This document shows, piece by piece, positions 1 through 8,342 of a stretch of DNA of 64,000 nucleotides (position 1 is the stretch's first letter; every line of letters starts with the position of its first letter). Where the stretch lies: positions 1 through 64,000 of the forward strand of contig NZ_CDDB01000049.1 in NCBI RefSeq assembly GCF_000820105.1, written 5' to 3'. Under the pieces are notes generated by a model. The model was not told the DNA's origin, ran no database searches, and saw only the letters and a program-made list of their open reading frames with translations. The position numbers and the translations under genes were made by a program. The stretch comes from Aeromonas schubertii (GTDB lineage Bacteria > Pseudomonadota > Gammaproteobacteria > Enterobacterales > Aeromonadaceae).

Positions 1-65
1 CGGCTGACCACGTGGTAGTAGGGCGTATCCTGCAAACTGATTTGACGTGAACGGGCGATGGTCAT
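1..65 (-). mobile_element. REP-associated tyrosine transposase, N-terminal start only (cut by window edge)
   Basis: Only the first 21 codons lie in the window, read leftwards from an ATG at 65. They encode MTIARSRQISLQDTPYYHVV followed by S. The segment 'PYYHVVSR' is the opening of the Y1 (HUH) transposase fold of RAYT/IS200-like proteins, which nick single-stranded DNA at REP palindromes. The catalytic HUH and tyrosine motifs lie beyond the edge, so activity cannot be judged. The next gene to the right is the AT-rich DUF262 fusion, so a mobile-element gene borders a gene of foreign composition. The family call is recognition from a short N-terminus. Confidence 0.65.
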
Positions 66-402
66 GGCGAATTCCTCGGCAGTGATGCCTCAAGCCAAGC
101 AGGCCATTACGCCTCTGTCAAAATGGTGGGTGTCCCAGAATTTTCCCTATCCGCGAAGGTAAGCTGATGATTCATGCTGAACCTTATACCTGATGCCAAG
201 TGGGGCTCATGATCTCACATCAGGGACTTGTTCGCACCCTCCCTAATTTAGGCTTACCATCATGGTGAGAAAATGGATTTACGTTAGTGTCGGTAATGAA
301 GGAAAAATATTATTTAGTTGCATAAAAAAGACACCGGTTTGAGGCCGGTGTCGGGTGATAACTAGATTTGTAAGAGTAATTTTATTAAATATGTTTTGGT
401 TT
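66..402. other. Intergenic stretch between transposase and DUF262 gene
   Basis: No convincing coding frame is seen in these 337 bases. The left part is the upstream region of the leftward transposase gene; the right part becomes AT-rich and holds the terminator at 324-352. No REP array or target-site duplication could be recognised by eye. Confidence 0.5.
324..352 (-). terminator. Rho-independent terminator of the DUF262 fusion gene
   Basis: Inverted repeat GACACCGG (330-337) / CCGGTGTC (345-352) with a 7-base loop. On the minus strand it is followed by six T residues (plus-strand A tract 324-329). It lies about 50 bases past the stop codon at 403. Confidence 0.8.
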
Positions 403-2172
403 TTAGAAGCGACGACCTATCTCTGCAATTTGTTTTGCTCCAGTCGCAATTTTTGTATTATCCCCATCTCGCCAATACATATCATCTCCAACATATGATG
501 GTTCTTGTTGCTCAGGAATAGTTATGATGATAATACCAAGACCATAATAGGCATTGAAGTCAATTGAGGATAAAACAGAGTTCTTCAATGGGTTTGAAAG
601 TTCAGATTTTTCAATGCTAGAGCGGATCAAGTTATGATAGTCTTCTAGACTTATCCCAAGAGCTTTTGCTTCTCGATTAACACCCACAACAGTCCAAGCA
701 CCTACTTGTCTTGGGGTGATGCTATCAAGCTCGATGATTCTTTTAACATCATCATCTTTATCCGCAACTCCCAAGACAATACGCCCAGTACGATTTGGTC
801 CATTGTTTGCCAAGGCGCATATAGTGTTTACTATTCTGTTAATTAAGTCTCTATTTATCTCTCGTTTATCACCTAAAGATACAACACCTTGTTTTAGTTC
901 AAAGTGCGCCAATTCCATACCGGAACATCTAATATAAGAATCAATATCGAGAGATGAATGGTTAGCATATATTAACTTTGTTGGGTCAATATTAACAAAG
1001 TGGGGTGAGATCAAGGCTTTGATTGTGTTAACATTTTTCTGTCTTTCTTCAGGTGAGGTCGCTTGGCGTGAGGTTACTATCCTATCAGTAATGTTAGTAA
1101 TTGCACCTTTCACTCCGCTATAGTTTGAAATAGATTTTTTCTCGTTTACAAATAAATCATGAAATGCAATAAACAATACCGCAAAAACGGCTGGGAATGC
1201 ATTTGTGTTTCGCTTAGAATATATTATGTTACGCAGTTTTTCAGTTTTCGTTGCGTTACAAACTTGAATTATTTCATTGGTGCAATATTCAAATTCACCA
1301 GCTAAAGTCTCGCTGCCGTATACACCAAGCGCAGTTAGCATTTGATTTGATTCAGCACTACCTCGAGCATATATCTTATCTAAAACATCTTTCGCTCTTT
1401 CTAGTATGGTCCCGGAGATGATAGAACCTACAATATCCGCAATACATTGTTCATCCATGCTATCTCTAAGGTCTGTAGAGTTCAAAATTCCTTGTTGAAC
1501 CCAGAAAACCTCATCTGCTTTTATATCATAGCCATGCCTCATCATTGGCAGGTCTATAGATATTTCAGGCATCTTAGATATTAACATAAATTCTGGAGAG
1601 CTATCTCCTCTGATTTTGCATGCTAAATGCCTGACAAGTTCTGAGAAACTGTTTTGTATACCAGATTGGCGACGTTCTTGGTCGCTAAGACGGTGCCCAT
1701 ATGAATTTATTCTGTCAAAAACATCGTCGACCTCTTCATTGGTTGCCCCTCTCATTATGGAAAAGGCCATGGAGTAATCTAAAAGAATAGATATTTCTTT
1801 TATAGAAAGTTTTTTCTCTTGGGATGCTGGTGAAAATTTTCCTTCAGCAAGTCTAGACTGTGCTGTTGGGAAGGATGAGATATCAAAATATCTACCATCC
1901 AGAGTAGGAAATGCTCCTTCAATGAAGGATGTGATGGCGTTAAGTCGTTGAAGCCCGTCAATAATTTCATAGACTCCGTCACCGCTTTCTTTTTCAGCCA
2001 AAAGAATTGCAGGTATTGGGTATTTTTTAAGCAGCGACTCTATTAGTTTTTGTTTTTCCTCGAGAGTCCATACTAATTTGCGTTGATAACGCCTATTTAC
2101 ATATAATCGTTCTTCATTATGCCACGAATAGACTGATTGAACGGATGTAGGTTGTGATGAAAGCTCAGCCAT
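403..2172 (-). CDS. DUF262 (GmrSD/SspE-type) + AlbA_2/Schlafen-like fusion, candidate defence protein
   Basis: 589 residues from the ATG at 2172, which has GGAG six bases upstream; a TTG four codons earlier is also in frame. The N-terminal DUF262 domain shows RRYQRKLVW (residues 27-35), DGLQR (72-76; DGQQR in most relatives) and FDRINSYGHRLSDQE (152-166). The middle, about 170-400, is helical and unrecognised. The C-terminal part looks like an AlbA_2/Schlafen fold: E420-x4-E425-L-K427, then ICALANNGPNRTGRIVLGVAD (451-471, partly quoted), then YWRDGDN (566-572). The HNH (DUF1524) nuclease that normally partners DUF262 in GmrSD and SspE is not visible. DUF262 proteins sense or cut modified DNA and AlbA_2/Schlafen domains bind or cut nucleic acid, so an anti-phage role is inferred, not shown. 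The gene is much AT-richer than glyS beside it, suggesting transfer. It stands alone with its own terminator. Confidence 0.8.
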   Translation of the reverse strand: MAELSSQPTSVQSVYSWHNEERLYVNRRYQRKLVWTLEEKQKLIESLLKKYPIPAILLAEKESGDGVYEIIDGLQRLNAITSFIEGAFPTLDGRYFDISSFPTAQSRLAEGKFSPASQEKKLSIKEISILLDYSMAFSIMRGATNEEVDDVFDRINSYGHRLSDQERRQSGIQNSFSELVRHLACKIRGDSSPEFMLISKMPEISIDLPMMRHGYDIKADEVFWVQQGILNSTDLRDSMDEQCIADIVGSIISGTILERAKDVLDKIYARGSAESNQMLTALGVYGSETLAGEFEYCTNEIIQVCNATKTEKLRNIIYSKRNTNAFPAVFAVLFIAFHDLFVNEKKSISNYSGVKGAITNITDRIVTSRQATSPEERQKNVNTIKALISPHFVNIDPTKLIYANHSSLDIDSYIRCSGMELAHFELKQGVVSLGDKREINRDLINRIVNTICALANNGPNRTGRIVLGVADKDDDVKRIIELDSITPRQVGAWTVVGVNREAKALGISLEDYHNLIRSSIEKSELSNPLKNSVLSSIDFNAYYGLGIIIITIPEQQEPSYVGDDMYWRDGDNTKIATGAKQIAEIGRRF

Positions 2173-2188
2173 TACATGCTCCAAGTAT

Positions 2189-2217
2189 AATATAGTGTTG
2201 TATTTACGTTCGTTGAA
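2189..2217 (-). promoter_or_regulatory. Candidate promoter of the DUF262 fusion gene
   Basis: On the minus strand TTCAAC (2217-2212) and TATATT (2194-2189) are separated by 17 bases. This would start transcription only about ten bases before the start codon at 2172, giving a very short leader. The whole region 2173-2390 is AT-rich, so other promoters are possible. Confidence 0.3.
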
Positions 2218-2389
2218 TAGGGTATAAAATGTTAGTATGCGTTGTTGTGATCCTGATCTATTTTATATGTAAATTCTTTATGAAGAATTTTATTTTTAAC
2301 CTATAAATCGAGGCTCTGGATATTGGTTATTAATAAGTCTGGATTTGCAGTAGAATTTTTAAAAAAGAATTTCTATTTTCATAGCAAAC

Positions 2390-2417
2390 AAAAACGGCGC
2401 CTTAAGGCGCCGTTTTT
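2390..2417 (-). terminator. Terminator after glyS (symmetrical)
   Basis: Perfect palindrome: A tract, CGGCGCC (2395-2401), loop TTAA, GGCGCCG (2406-2412), T tract. It lies 23 bases past the glyS stop and would end glyQS transcription before the DUF262 gene. Its symmetry allows function in both directions. Confidence 0.9.
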
Positions 2418-2439
2418 AATATCACTTACTCAACTCAAA

Positions 2440-4509
2440 TCACTGCAGCAGCGAGATATCCGCGACTTGCAGGAACAGGTTGCGCAGGTTGTTCAGCAGC
2501 GCCAGACGGTTGGCCTTGAGGGCCTCGTCGTCGGCCATCACCATCACCTCTTCGAAGAAGGTGTCGACCGGTTCGCGCAGGGCGGCCAGACGGGTGAGGG
2601 CAGCCTGATAGTCACCGGCAGCGAACAGCGGGGCCAGTTCGGCTTGCAGTTCGGCAACCTGGGTGGCCAGGGCCTTCTCGGCGGCATCGACCAGCAGTTC
2701 CGGTTTGACGGCAGTCGGCAATTCGCCTTCGACCTTGGCCAGGATGTTGCTCACGCGCTTGTTGGCGGCGGCCAGGGCCAGGGCGGCATCCAGGGTGCGG
2801 AAGTGGCTGACGGCCTTGACGCGGCGATCGAAGTCGAGCGGACGGGTCGGGCGGCGGGCCAGTACGGCCAACACCACGTCGGCACCGATGCCTTCGTCCT
2901 GATAGGCGGCACGGAAGCGGCCCAGCATGAAGTCGACCACGTCGGTGACGACGCTCTTGTGGGTGAGCTTGTCACCGTAGACGCTGACGGCCTCTTCGAC
3001 CAGCTCCACCAGATCCAGGTCCAGCTGCTTCTCGGTCATGATGCGCAGGGCACCGATGGCGGCGCGGCGCAGGGCGAACGGATCCTTGTCACCCTTCGGC
3101 AGCATGCCGATGCCGAAGATACCGGCCAGGGTGTCGAACTTGTCGGCCAGGGCCACGGCGCAGGAGACCAGGCCGGCGGGCAGGGCATCGCCGGCAAAGC
3201 GCGGCATGTACTGCTCGTTGAGGGCCAGGGCCACCGCTTCGGCTTCGCCGTCGTGACGGGCGTAGTGCATGCCCATGACACCCTGGGTGTCGGTGAACTC
3301 GCTGACCATGTTGGTCATGAGATCGCACTTGGAGAGCAGACCGGCGCGCTGGGCCTGGCCCACGTCGGCACCGATCTTGGCGGCGATAAAGCCGGCCATG
3401 GCCTCGATACGGGCGGCCTTGGCGCGCACGGTACCCAGCTGTTGCTGGAACAGCACGGTCTCGAGGCGCGGCAGGCGGGAGGCCAGGGTCTGCTTGAGGT
3501 CGGTCTTGAAGAAGAACTCGGCGTCAGACAGGCGCGGACGCACCACCTTCTCGTTACCGGCGATGATCTGGCTCGGGTCTTTGGACTCGATGTTGGTGAC
3601 GAAGATGAACTTGGGCAGCAGCTTGCCGCTCTGGTCGTAGACCGGGAAGTACTTCTGGTCACCCTTCATGGTGTGCACCAGCGCCTCGGCCGGCACGGCC
3701 AGGAACTTCTCTTCGAAGTTGGCGGTCAGCACCACAGGCCACTCGACCAGGGCGGTGACCTCTTCCAGCAGGGCGTCGTCCAGATCGGCCACGCCACCGA
3801 AGGCGGCAGCGGCCGCTTCGACGTCGGCCTTGATCTTGGCCTTGCGTGCCATAAAGTCGGCAATCACCATGCCGCGCTCCTGCAGGATCTGCGGGTACTG
3901 GTCGGCAGACTCAATGGTCAGTTCCGGCTCGCCCATAAAGCGGTGGCCGCGCAGGGTGCGGGCAGAGTCGATACCCAGGATGTGGGCGGGCACCAAGTCG
4001 CCGTCCAGCAGCAGGGTCACGGTGAAGACCGGACGCACGAACTGAATGGTCTTGTCGCCCCAGCGCATCATCTTGGGGATGGGCAGCTTGGCCAGAGATG
4101 AAGCTACCAGCTCACCGAGCAGATCTTTGGCCGGACGGCCTTCGACCTTGGCGGTATGGACCAGCCACTCGCCCTTGTCGGTGACCAGGCGCTCGGCCTG
4201 CTCGACGGTGATGCCGTTGCCACGGGCCCAGCCTTCGGCGGCCTTGGTCGGCTTGCCGTCGGCATCGAACGCCTGGGCCACGGCCGGGCCGCGCTTCTCG
4301 ACGCTCTTGCTCGGCTGCTCGGCGGCGAGGCCGAACACCTTGAGCGCCAGACGGCGCGGGGAGGCAAACCACTCGACGTCGCCGAAGGCCAGATCGGCCT
4401 TGGTCAGTTCGGCTTTGAAGTTGGCTTCGAAGGCTTCGGCCAGAGAGCGCAGGGCCTTGGGCGGCAGCTCGGCAGTGCCGATCTCTACCAGAAATGTATG
4501 TTGTGCCAT
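2440..4509 (-). CDS. glyS: Glycyl-tRNA synthetase beta subunit
   Basis: 689 residues, the usual length for bacterial GlyS. It starts [20 protein letters not shown], the conserved beta-subunit opening. With GlyQ it forms the alpha2beta2 enzyme that charges tRNA-Gly in the cytoplasm; the beta chain supplies the tRNA-recognition HD and C-terminal anticodon-binding regions. It follows glyQ after nine bases, and its ribosome site AAGGA overlaps the glyQ stop codon, so the two are probably translationally coupled. Terminator at 2390-2417. Confidence 0.98.
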   Translation of the reverse strand: MAQHTFLVEIGTAELPPKALRSLAEAFEANFKAELTKADLAFGDVEWFASPRRLALKVFGLAAEQPSKSVEKRGPAVAQAFDADGKPTKAAEGWARGNGITVEQAERLVTDKGEWLVHTAKVEGRPAKDLLGELVASSLAKLPIPKMMRWGDKTIQFVRPVFTVTLLLDGDLVPAHILGIDSARTLRGHRFMGEPELTIESADQYPQILQERGMVIADFMARKAKIKADVEAAAAAFGGVADLDDALLEEVTALVEWPVVLTANFEEKFLAVPAEALVHTMKGDQKYFPVYDQSGKLLPKFIFVTNIESKDPSQIIAGNEKVVRPRLSDAEFFFKTDLKQTLASRLPRLETVLFQQQLGTVRAKAARIEAMAGFIAAKIGADVGQAQRAGLLSKCDLMTNMVSEFTDTQGVMGMHYARHDGEAEAVALALNEQYMPRFAGDALPAGLVSCAVALADKFDTLAGIFGIGMLPKGDKDPFALRRAAIGALRIMTEKQLDLDLVELVEEAVSVYGDKLTHKSVVTDVVDFMLGRFRAAYQDEGIGADVVLAVLARRPTRPLDFDRRVKAVSHFRTLDAALALAAANKRVSNILAKVEGELPTAVKPELLVDAAEKALATQVAELQAELAPLFAAGDYQAALTRLAALREPVDTFFEEVMVMADDEALKANRLALLNNLRNLFLQVADISLLQ

Positions 4510-4518
4510 GTTCGTTCC

Positions 4519-5442
4519 TTAACCTTGCTTGTTCTCTGCGCGCTGACACATGGGGAAGCCCAGCGCCTCGCGGGAGGCGTAGTATGCCTCGGCCACGGCC
4601 TTGGTCAGGGTGCGAATGCGCAGTATGTAGCGCTGACGCTCGGTGACCGAGATGGCCTTGCGGGCATCCAGCAGGTTGAAGGAGTGAGCGGCCTTGAGGA
4701 TGCGCTCGTAGGCCGGTAGCGGCAGCGGCTTCTCCAGCGCCAGCAGGGACTGGGCTTCCTTCTCGTACTGCTCGAAGCAGTGGAACAGGAACTCCACATC
4801 GGCGTGTTCGAAGTTGTAGGTAGATTGCTCCACCTCGTTCTGGTGGAACACGTCGCCGTAGGTGGTCTTGCCCAGGGGGCCGTCAGACCAGACCAGGTCA
4901 TAGACGCTGTCGACGCCCTGGATGTACATGGCCAGTCGCTCGAGACCGTAGGTGATCTCGCCGGTGACCGGCTTGCACTCGAGGCCGCCCACCTGCTGGA
5001 AGTAGGTGAACTGGGTCACTTCCATGCCGTTGAGCCACACTTCCCAGCCCAGACCCCAGGCGCCCAGGGTCGGGTTTTCCCAGTTGTCTTCGACGAAGCG
5101 GATGTCATGCACCTGCGGATCCATCCCCAGCTCTTTCAGGGAGCCCAGGTAGAGCTCCTGGATGTTGTCCGGAGAGGGCTTGATGATGACCTGGAACTGG
5201 TAGTAGTGCTGCAGACGGTTGGGGTTCTCGCCGTAACGACCGTCGGTCGGGCGGCGGGAGGGCTGCACGTAGGCGCAGGCGATGGGCTCGGGCCCCAGGG
5301 CGCGCAGACAGGTCATCGGGTGGGAGGTACCGGCACCGACCTCCATGTCCAGCGGCTGGATAATGGTACAGCCCTGGCGGGACCAGTAGTCCTGCAGCTG
5401 CAGGATCAGGCCCTGAAAGGTTTTGACATCGAATTTTTGCAT
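4519..5442 (-). CDS. glyQ: Glycyl-tRNA synthetase alpha subunit
   Basis: 307 residues starting [20 protein letters not shown], the standard GlyQ start; the reading frame stays open far upstream into tag, but that extension is antisense to a real gene and is rejected. GlyQ is the class II catalytic core that activates glycine; '[20 protein letters not shown]' and the region around '[18 protein letters not shown]' match the family. First gene of glyQS and divergent from tag, with 81 bases between them. Confidence 0.98.
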   Translation of the reverse strand: MQKFDVKTFQGLILQLQDYWSRQGCTIIQPLDMEVGAGTSHPMTCLRALGPEPIACAYVQPSRRPTDGRYGENPNRLQHYYQFQVIIKPSPDNIQELYLGSLKELGMDPQVHDIRFVEDNWENPTLGAWGLGWEVWLNGMEVTQFTYFQQVGGLECKPVTGEITYGLERLAMYIQGVDSVYDLVWSDGPLGKTTYGDVFHQNEVEQSTYNFEHADVEFLFHCFEQYEKEAQSLLALEKPLPLPAYERILKAAHSFNLLDARKAISVTERQRYILRIRTLTKAVAEAYYASREALGFPMCQRAENKQG

Positions 5443-5523
5443 GGCTTGGATTTCGCGCGAAATTGCTGAAATTGAACCGAAGGAGTATACCGTCTGGCAT
5501 GGTCGGATAATAGGCGAAATTAC

Positions 5524-6144
5524 ATGAGCACCGAATTGACCCTGCGCTGTGCCTGGGTAACCCGGGATCCCGAATACATCGAGTATCACGACGCCCAGTG
5601 GGGTCGCCCGGTGCGCGATGGCGGCGAGCTGTTTGCCAAGCTCTGCCTCGACGGGCAGCAGGCTGGGCTGTCGTGGATCACCATCCTGAAGCGCACGCCC
5701 GGCTACTATCGGGCCTTCGCCGGCTTCGATCCGGTGGCCATCGCCGCCTTCGGCGAGGCCGACGTGGAGCGCCTGATGCAAGACACCGGCATCATCCGCA
5801 ACCGGCTCAAGGTGCAGTCGATCATCAAAAATGCCCGCGCCTACCTGACCATGCAAGAGGAGGGGGTCGACTTCGCCGGCTTCCTGTGGGACTTCGTCGG
5901 GGGGCGCCCCATCGTCAACCGGCACCAGGGTGATGGTGACATACCGGCCACCTCCAAGGAGTCGGATGCCATGTCCAGGGCGCTGAAAAAACGCGGCTTC
6001 ACCTTCGTCGGCAGCACCATCTGTTACGCCTTCATGCAGGCGGTGGGGATGGTGAACGATCATCTGGTGAGCTGCCCCTGTCATGCGGAGTGTCAGCAGG
6101 CGTGGGGCATCGGGGTGACGCATCGGGGGGAAGGGGCCGTTTGA
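5524..6144 (+). CDS. tag: DNA-3-methyladenine glycosylase I
   Basis: 206 residues. Tag removes 3-methyladenine from alkylated DNA to start base-excision repair. The start [22 protein letters not shown] is a few residues longer than in E. coli; Cys9 and His22, with the late H-x3-C-type pair in '[11 protein letters not shown]', are the expected zinc ligands. '[20 protein letters not shown]' is the conserved glycosylase core. Divergent from glyQ, an arrangement also seen in other gammaproteobacteria. Confidence 0.95.
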   Translation: MSTELTLRCAWVTRDPEYIEYHDAQWGRPVRDGGELFAKLCLDGQQAGLSWITILKRTPGYYRAFAGFDPVAIAAFGEADVERLMQDTGIIRNRLKVQSIIKNARAYLTMQEEGVDFAGFLWDFVGGRPIVNRHQGDGDIPATSKESDAMSRALKKRGFTFVGSTICYAFMQAVGMVNDHLVSCPCHAECQQAWGIGVTHRGEGAV

Positions 6145-6275
6145 TGCGGCGCAGTCGTGCCTGAAAAATCGCCATTCGCTTCGCCGGTTAAGGTTAGCGT
6201 CAGACAGTGGCGCAGCCCTGATCTACAATCGCCGCCCCGGCGCGGTGCCGGTCCGATTTCTCAGAGGTTTTTTTC

Positions 6276-6932
6276 ATGCGAGCCAAGACTCTGGTGCCCA
6301 TGCTGGCACTGACCATCGCCGTATCCGGCTGTACCACCAATCCCTATACCGGTGAAGAGCAGACCTCGAAGGCGGTCTGGGGCTCTCTGGCCGGCGCCGC
6401 TGCCGGCGCAGCCGTGGGGGCACTCTCCTCCAGCAAGGGGGATCGCAAGAAGGGGGTCTGGACCGGTGTGGCCGCCGGCGCGGCCCTCGGCGGTGGCATC
6501 GGCTACTACATGGACGTGCAGGAGGCCAAGCTGCGCGACAAGCTCAGGGGCACCGGCGTCAGCGTGACCCGTAGCGGCGATCAGTTGATCCTCAACATGC
6601 CCAACAACGTCACCTTCGACAGCTCCAGCGTCCAACTGAAGGCCGCCGGCGCCAACACCCTCTCCGGGGTGGCTATGGTGGTGACCGAGTTCGACAAAAC
6701 CCGCCTCAACGTGGTCGGTCACACCGACAGCACCGGCTCGCGGGATCTGAACATGCGCCTCTCCCAACAGCGTGCCGATGCAGTCGCCAACCAGCTGATC
6801 GCCAGCGGCGTGAGCGGTTCGCGCATCGCCACCACAGGGGTGGGCCCGGACCAGCCGGTGGCGACCAACAGCACGGCCGAAGGCAAGGCGCAGAATCGCC
6901 GGGTCACCATCACCCTCACTCCGGTGGGCTGA
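6276..6932 (+). CDS. OmpA-family outer-membrane lipoprotein (YiaD-like)
   Basis: 218 residues. A lipoprotein signal ends in the lipobox VSGC (Cys19). Glycine-zipper stretches follow at about residues 33-75 (repeated GAAAGAA-type segments), then a C-terminal OmpA peptidoglycan-binding domain with 'HTDSTGS' and 'RLSQQRADAVANQLI'. It probably links outer membrane and peptidoglycan, as described for YiaD. Ribosome site AGAGG eight bases before the ATG. Monocistronic, with a terminator just downstream. Confidence 0.9.
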   Translation: MRAKTLVPMLALTIAVSGCTTNPYTGEEQTSKAVWGSLAGAAAGAAVGALSSSKGDRKKGVWTGVAAGAALGGGIGYYMDVQEAKLRDKLRGTGVSVTRSGDQLILNMPNNVTFDSSSVQLKAAGANTLSGVAMVVTEFDKTRLNVVGHTDSTGSRDLNMRLSQQRADAVANQLIASGVSGSRIATTGVGPDQPVATNSTAEGKAQNRRVTITLTPVG

Positions 6933-7288
6933 CAGGGCGGTTGCCAGAGCGACGATGGGAGGGGGCTGCGGCCCCCTCTTCTGTTATCCGGATTCAAGGG
7001 GGACATAGATCGCGATCCCGTGCCGAGAGCGGGGTCACAAGGGAAGAGAGAGTTAGGTTGATCACCTTCAAATTTTTCGATAAATATTCGGCTGTTTGCA
7101 GATTAATATTTGCATCAGACCCAGGATATCGGGTTATTTTTGGAATGTTGTATTGTTGTGACAGGATGTCGTCACCTTTTGCCGTAGGTCGTCTACGTCC
7201 CGTCCCCTTGCAGGTGTCCGCCACCTGATCCATTCCTATCGCTTCACGATGAGGCGAGCCCCCCAGACCATAACAAAAGGATGTACAC
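6933..7288. other. Intergenic region upstream of the TAXI transporter
   Basis: Holds the terminator at 6959-6984 and about 300 bases of AT-richer upstream DNA. A weak promoter candidate is TTGATC (7058-7063), 17-base spacer, TAAATA (7081-7086). No credible gene is seen; short open frames here lack ribosome sites and family-like sequence. Confidence 0.4.
6959..6984 (+). terminator. Terminator after the OmpA-family lipoprotein gene
   Basis: GAGGGGGC (6959-6966), loop TGCG, GCCCCCTC (6971-6978), then TTCTGTT. Strong stem but an interrupted T tract. Confidence 0.7.
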
Positions 7289-8260
7289 ATGAAGGGATTA
7301 ACCTTGGCCTGCGCCGTTTCTGCCGCCCTGTTTGGCCTGTTGCCGGGCACCCAGGCCCAGGCTGCCGAGCGTTTCGTGACCATAGGTACCGGTGGCCAGA
7401 CCGGCGTCTACTACGTGGCTGGCCAGTCTATCTGCCGCTTCCTGAATCAGGGCACCAAGACCCACGAGATCAAGTGCAACGCTCCGGCCAGCGGTGGTGG
7501 TGTCGCCAACGTCAACGGTATTCGCAGCGGTGAGTTCAACTTTGGCATCATGCAGTCGGATCACCAGTACAAGGCCATGAAGGGTCTGGAGCCGTTCAAG
7601 GCAGAAGGGGCCATGGAGGATATCCGTGCCGTCTTCTCCCTGCAGAGCGAGGTGTTCACCATTCTGGCGCGCAAGGATGCCAAGATCGCTGGTTTTGACG
7701 ATCTGAAGGGCAAGCGCGTCAACATCGGTAACCCGGGTTCCGGCCAGCGCGATACCTTCGAAGAGATCATGGCGGTGAAGGGCTGGGACAAGGGGGTCTT
7801 CAGCTTGGTCTCCGAGCTCAAGCCTGCCGAGCAGGCCTCCGCCCTGGGTGACAACAACATCGACGCCATGAGCTACTTCGTCGGTCATCCCAACGGTGCC
7901 ATTCAGGAGGCCTCTACCACCACCGACGCCGTGCTGGTGCCGGTGACCGGCCCCGAGATCGACAAGCTGCTGGCCGAGCGGAGCTACTACAGCAAGGCCG
8001 AGATCCCGGGTGGTCTCTACAAGGGCAGCCCGAACCCGACTCCCTCCATCGGTGGCAAGGCGGTGCTCTCTGTGAGCGCCAAGACGGATCCGGAAGTGGT
8101 CTATCAGCTGACCAAGTCGGTGTTTGACAACCTGGCCCGCTTCAAGCGTCTGCATCCGGCCTTCGCCGATCTGAAAGAGACCGACATGATCAAGGTGGGC
8201 CTCTCCGCTCCCCTGCATGAGGGTGCGGTGCGTTACTACAAGGAGCGTGGCTGGATGTAA
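7289..8260 (+). CDS. TAXI-family TRAP transporter periplasmic binding protein
   Basis: 323 residues. A cleavable signal peptide ends near 'GTQAQAAE' and is followed by 'RFVTIGTGGQTGVYYVAGQS', the hallmark opening of TAXI solute receptors. TAXI proteins deliver organic acids or amino acids to a fused TRAP permease, driven by ion gradients. The permease gene is directly downstream. Ribosome site AAAGGA before the ATG. The ligand cannot be told from sequence. Confidence 0.93.
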   Translation: MKGLTLACAVSAALFGLLPGTQAQAAERFVTIGTGGQTGVYYVAGQSICRFLNQGTKTHEIKCNAPASGGGVANVNGIRSGEFNFGIMQSDHQYKAMKGLEPFKAEGAMEDIRAVFSLQSEVFTILARKDAKIAGFDDLKGKRVNIGNPGSGQRDTFEEIMAVKGWDKGVFSLVSELKPAEQASALGDNNIDAMSYFVGHPNGAIQEASTTTDAVLVPVTGPEIDKLLAERSYYSKAEIPGGLYKGSPNPTPSIGGKAVLSVSAKTDPEVVYQLTKSVFDNLARFKRLHPAFADLKETDMIKVGLSAPLHEGAVRYYKERGWM

Positions 8261-8286
8261 TCCACCCCCCCTTGGTTCCACCCTTT

Positions 8287-8312
8287 GGCTCGCCCCCTCC
8301 TGGGGGCGAGCC
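8287..8312 (+). other. Strong intercistronic hairpin between TAXI receptor and permease
   Basis: An 11-base-pair inverted repeat, GGCTCGCCCCC (8287-8297) / GGGGGCGAGCC (8302-8312), with a 4-base loop and no T tract. It could protect the upstream mRNA 3' end or partly terminate, giving more binding protein than permease; that role is inferred. Confidence 0.6.
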
Positions 8313-8342
8313 TGCTCATAGTAGTACCAACAGAGTCAGCCT

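Noticed and set aside
2323-4101. 592-codon open frame on the plus strand opposite glyS
   Set aside because: Antisense shadow of a GC-rich gene; low-complexity, His/Gly/Gln-rich product with no family character.
5443-6123. Upstream extension of the glyQ frame
   Set aside because: The extension is antisense to tag and not part of GlyQ, whose normal start is MQKFDVKTF.
7150-7180. CRP-like half sites (TGTGA ... TCAC)
   Set aside because: The half sites are ten bases apart instead of six, so this is not a proper CRP site.
6941-7383. Short open frames on both strands between the lipoprotein and TAXI genes
   Set aside because: They cross the terminator or the signal-peptide region and have no ribosome site or family-like sequence.
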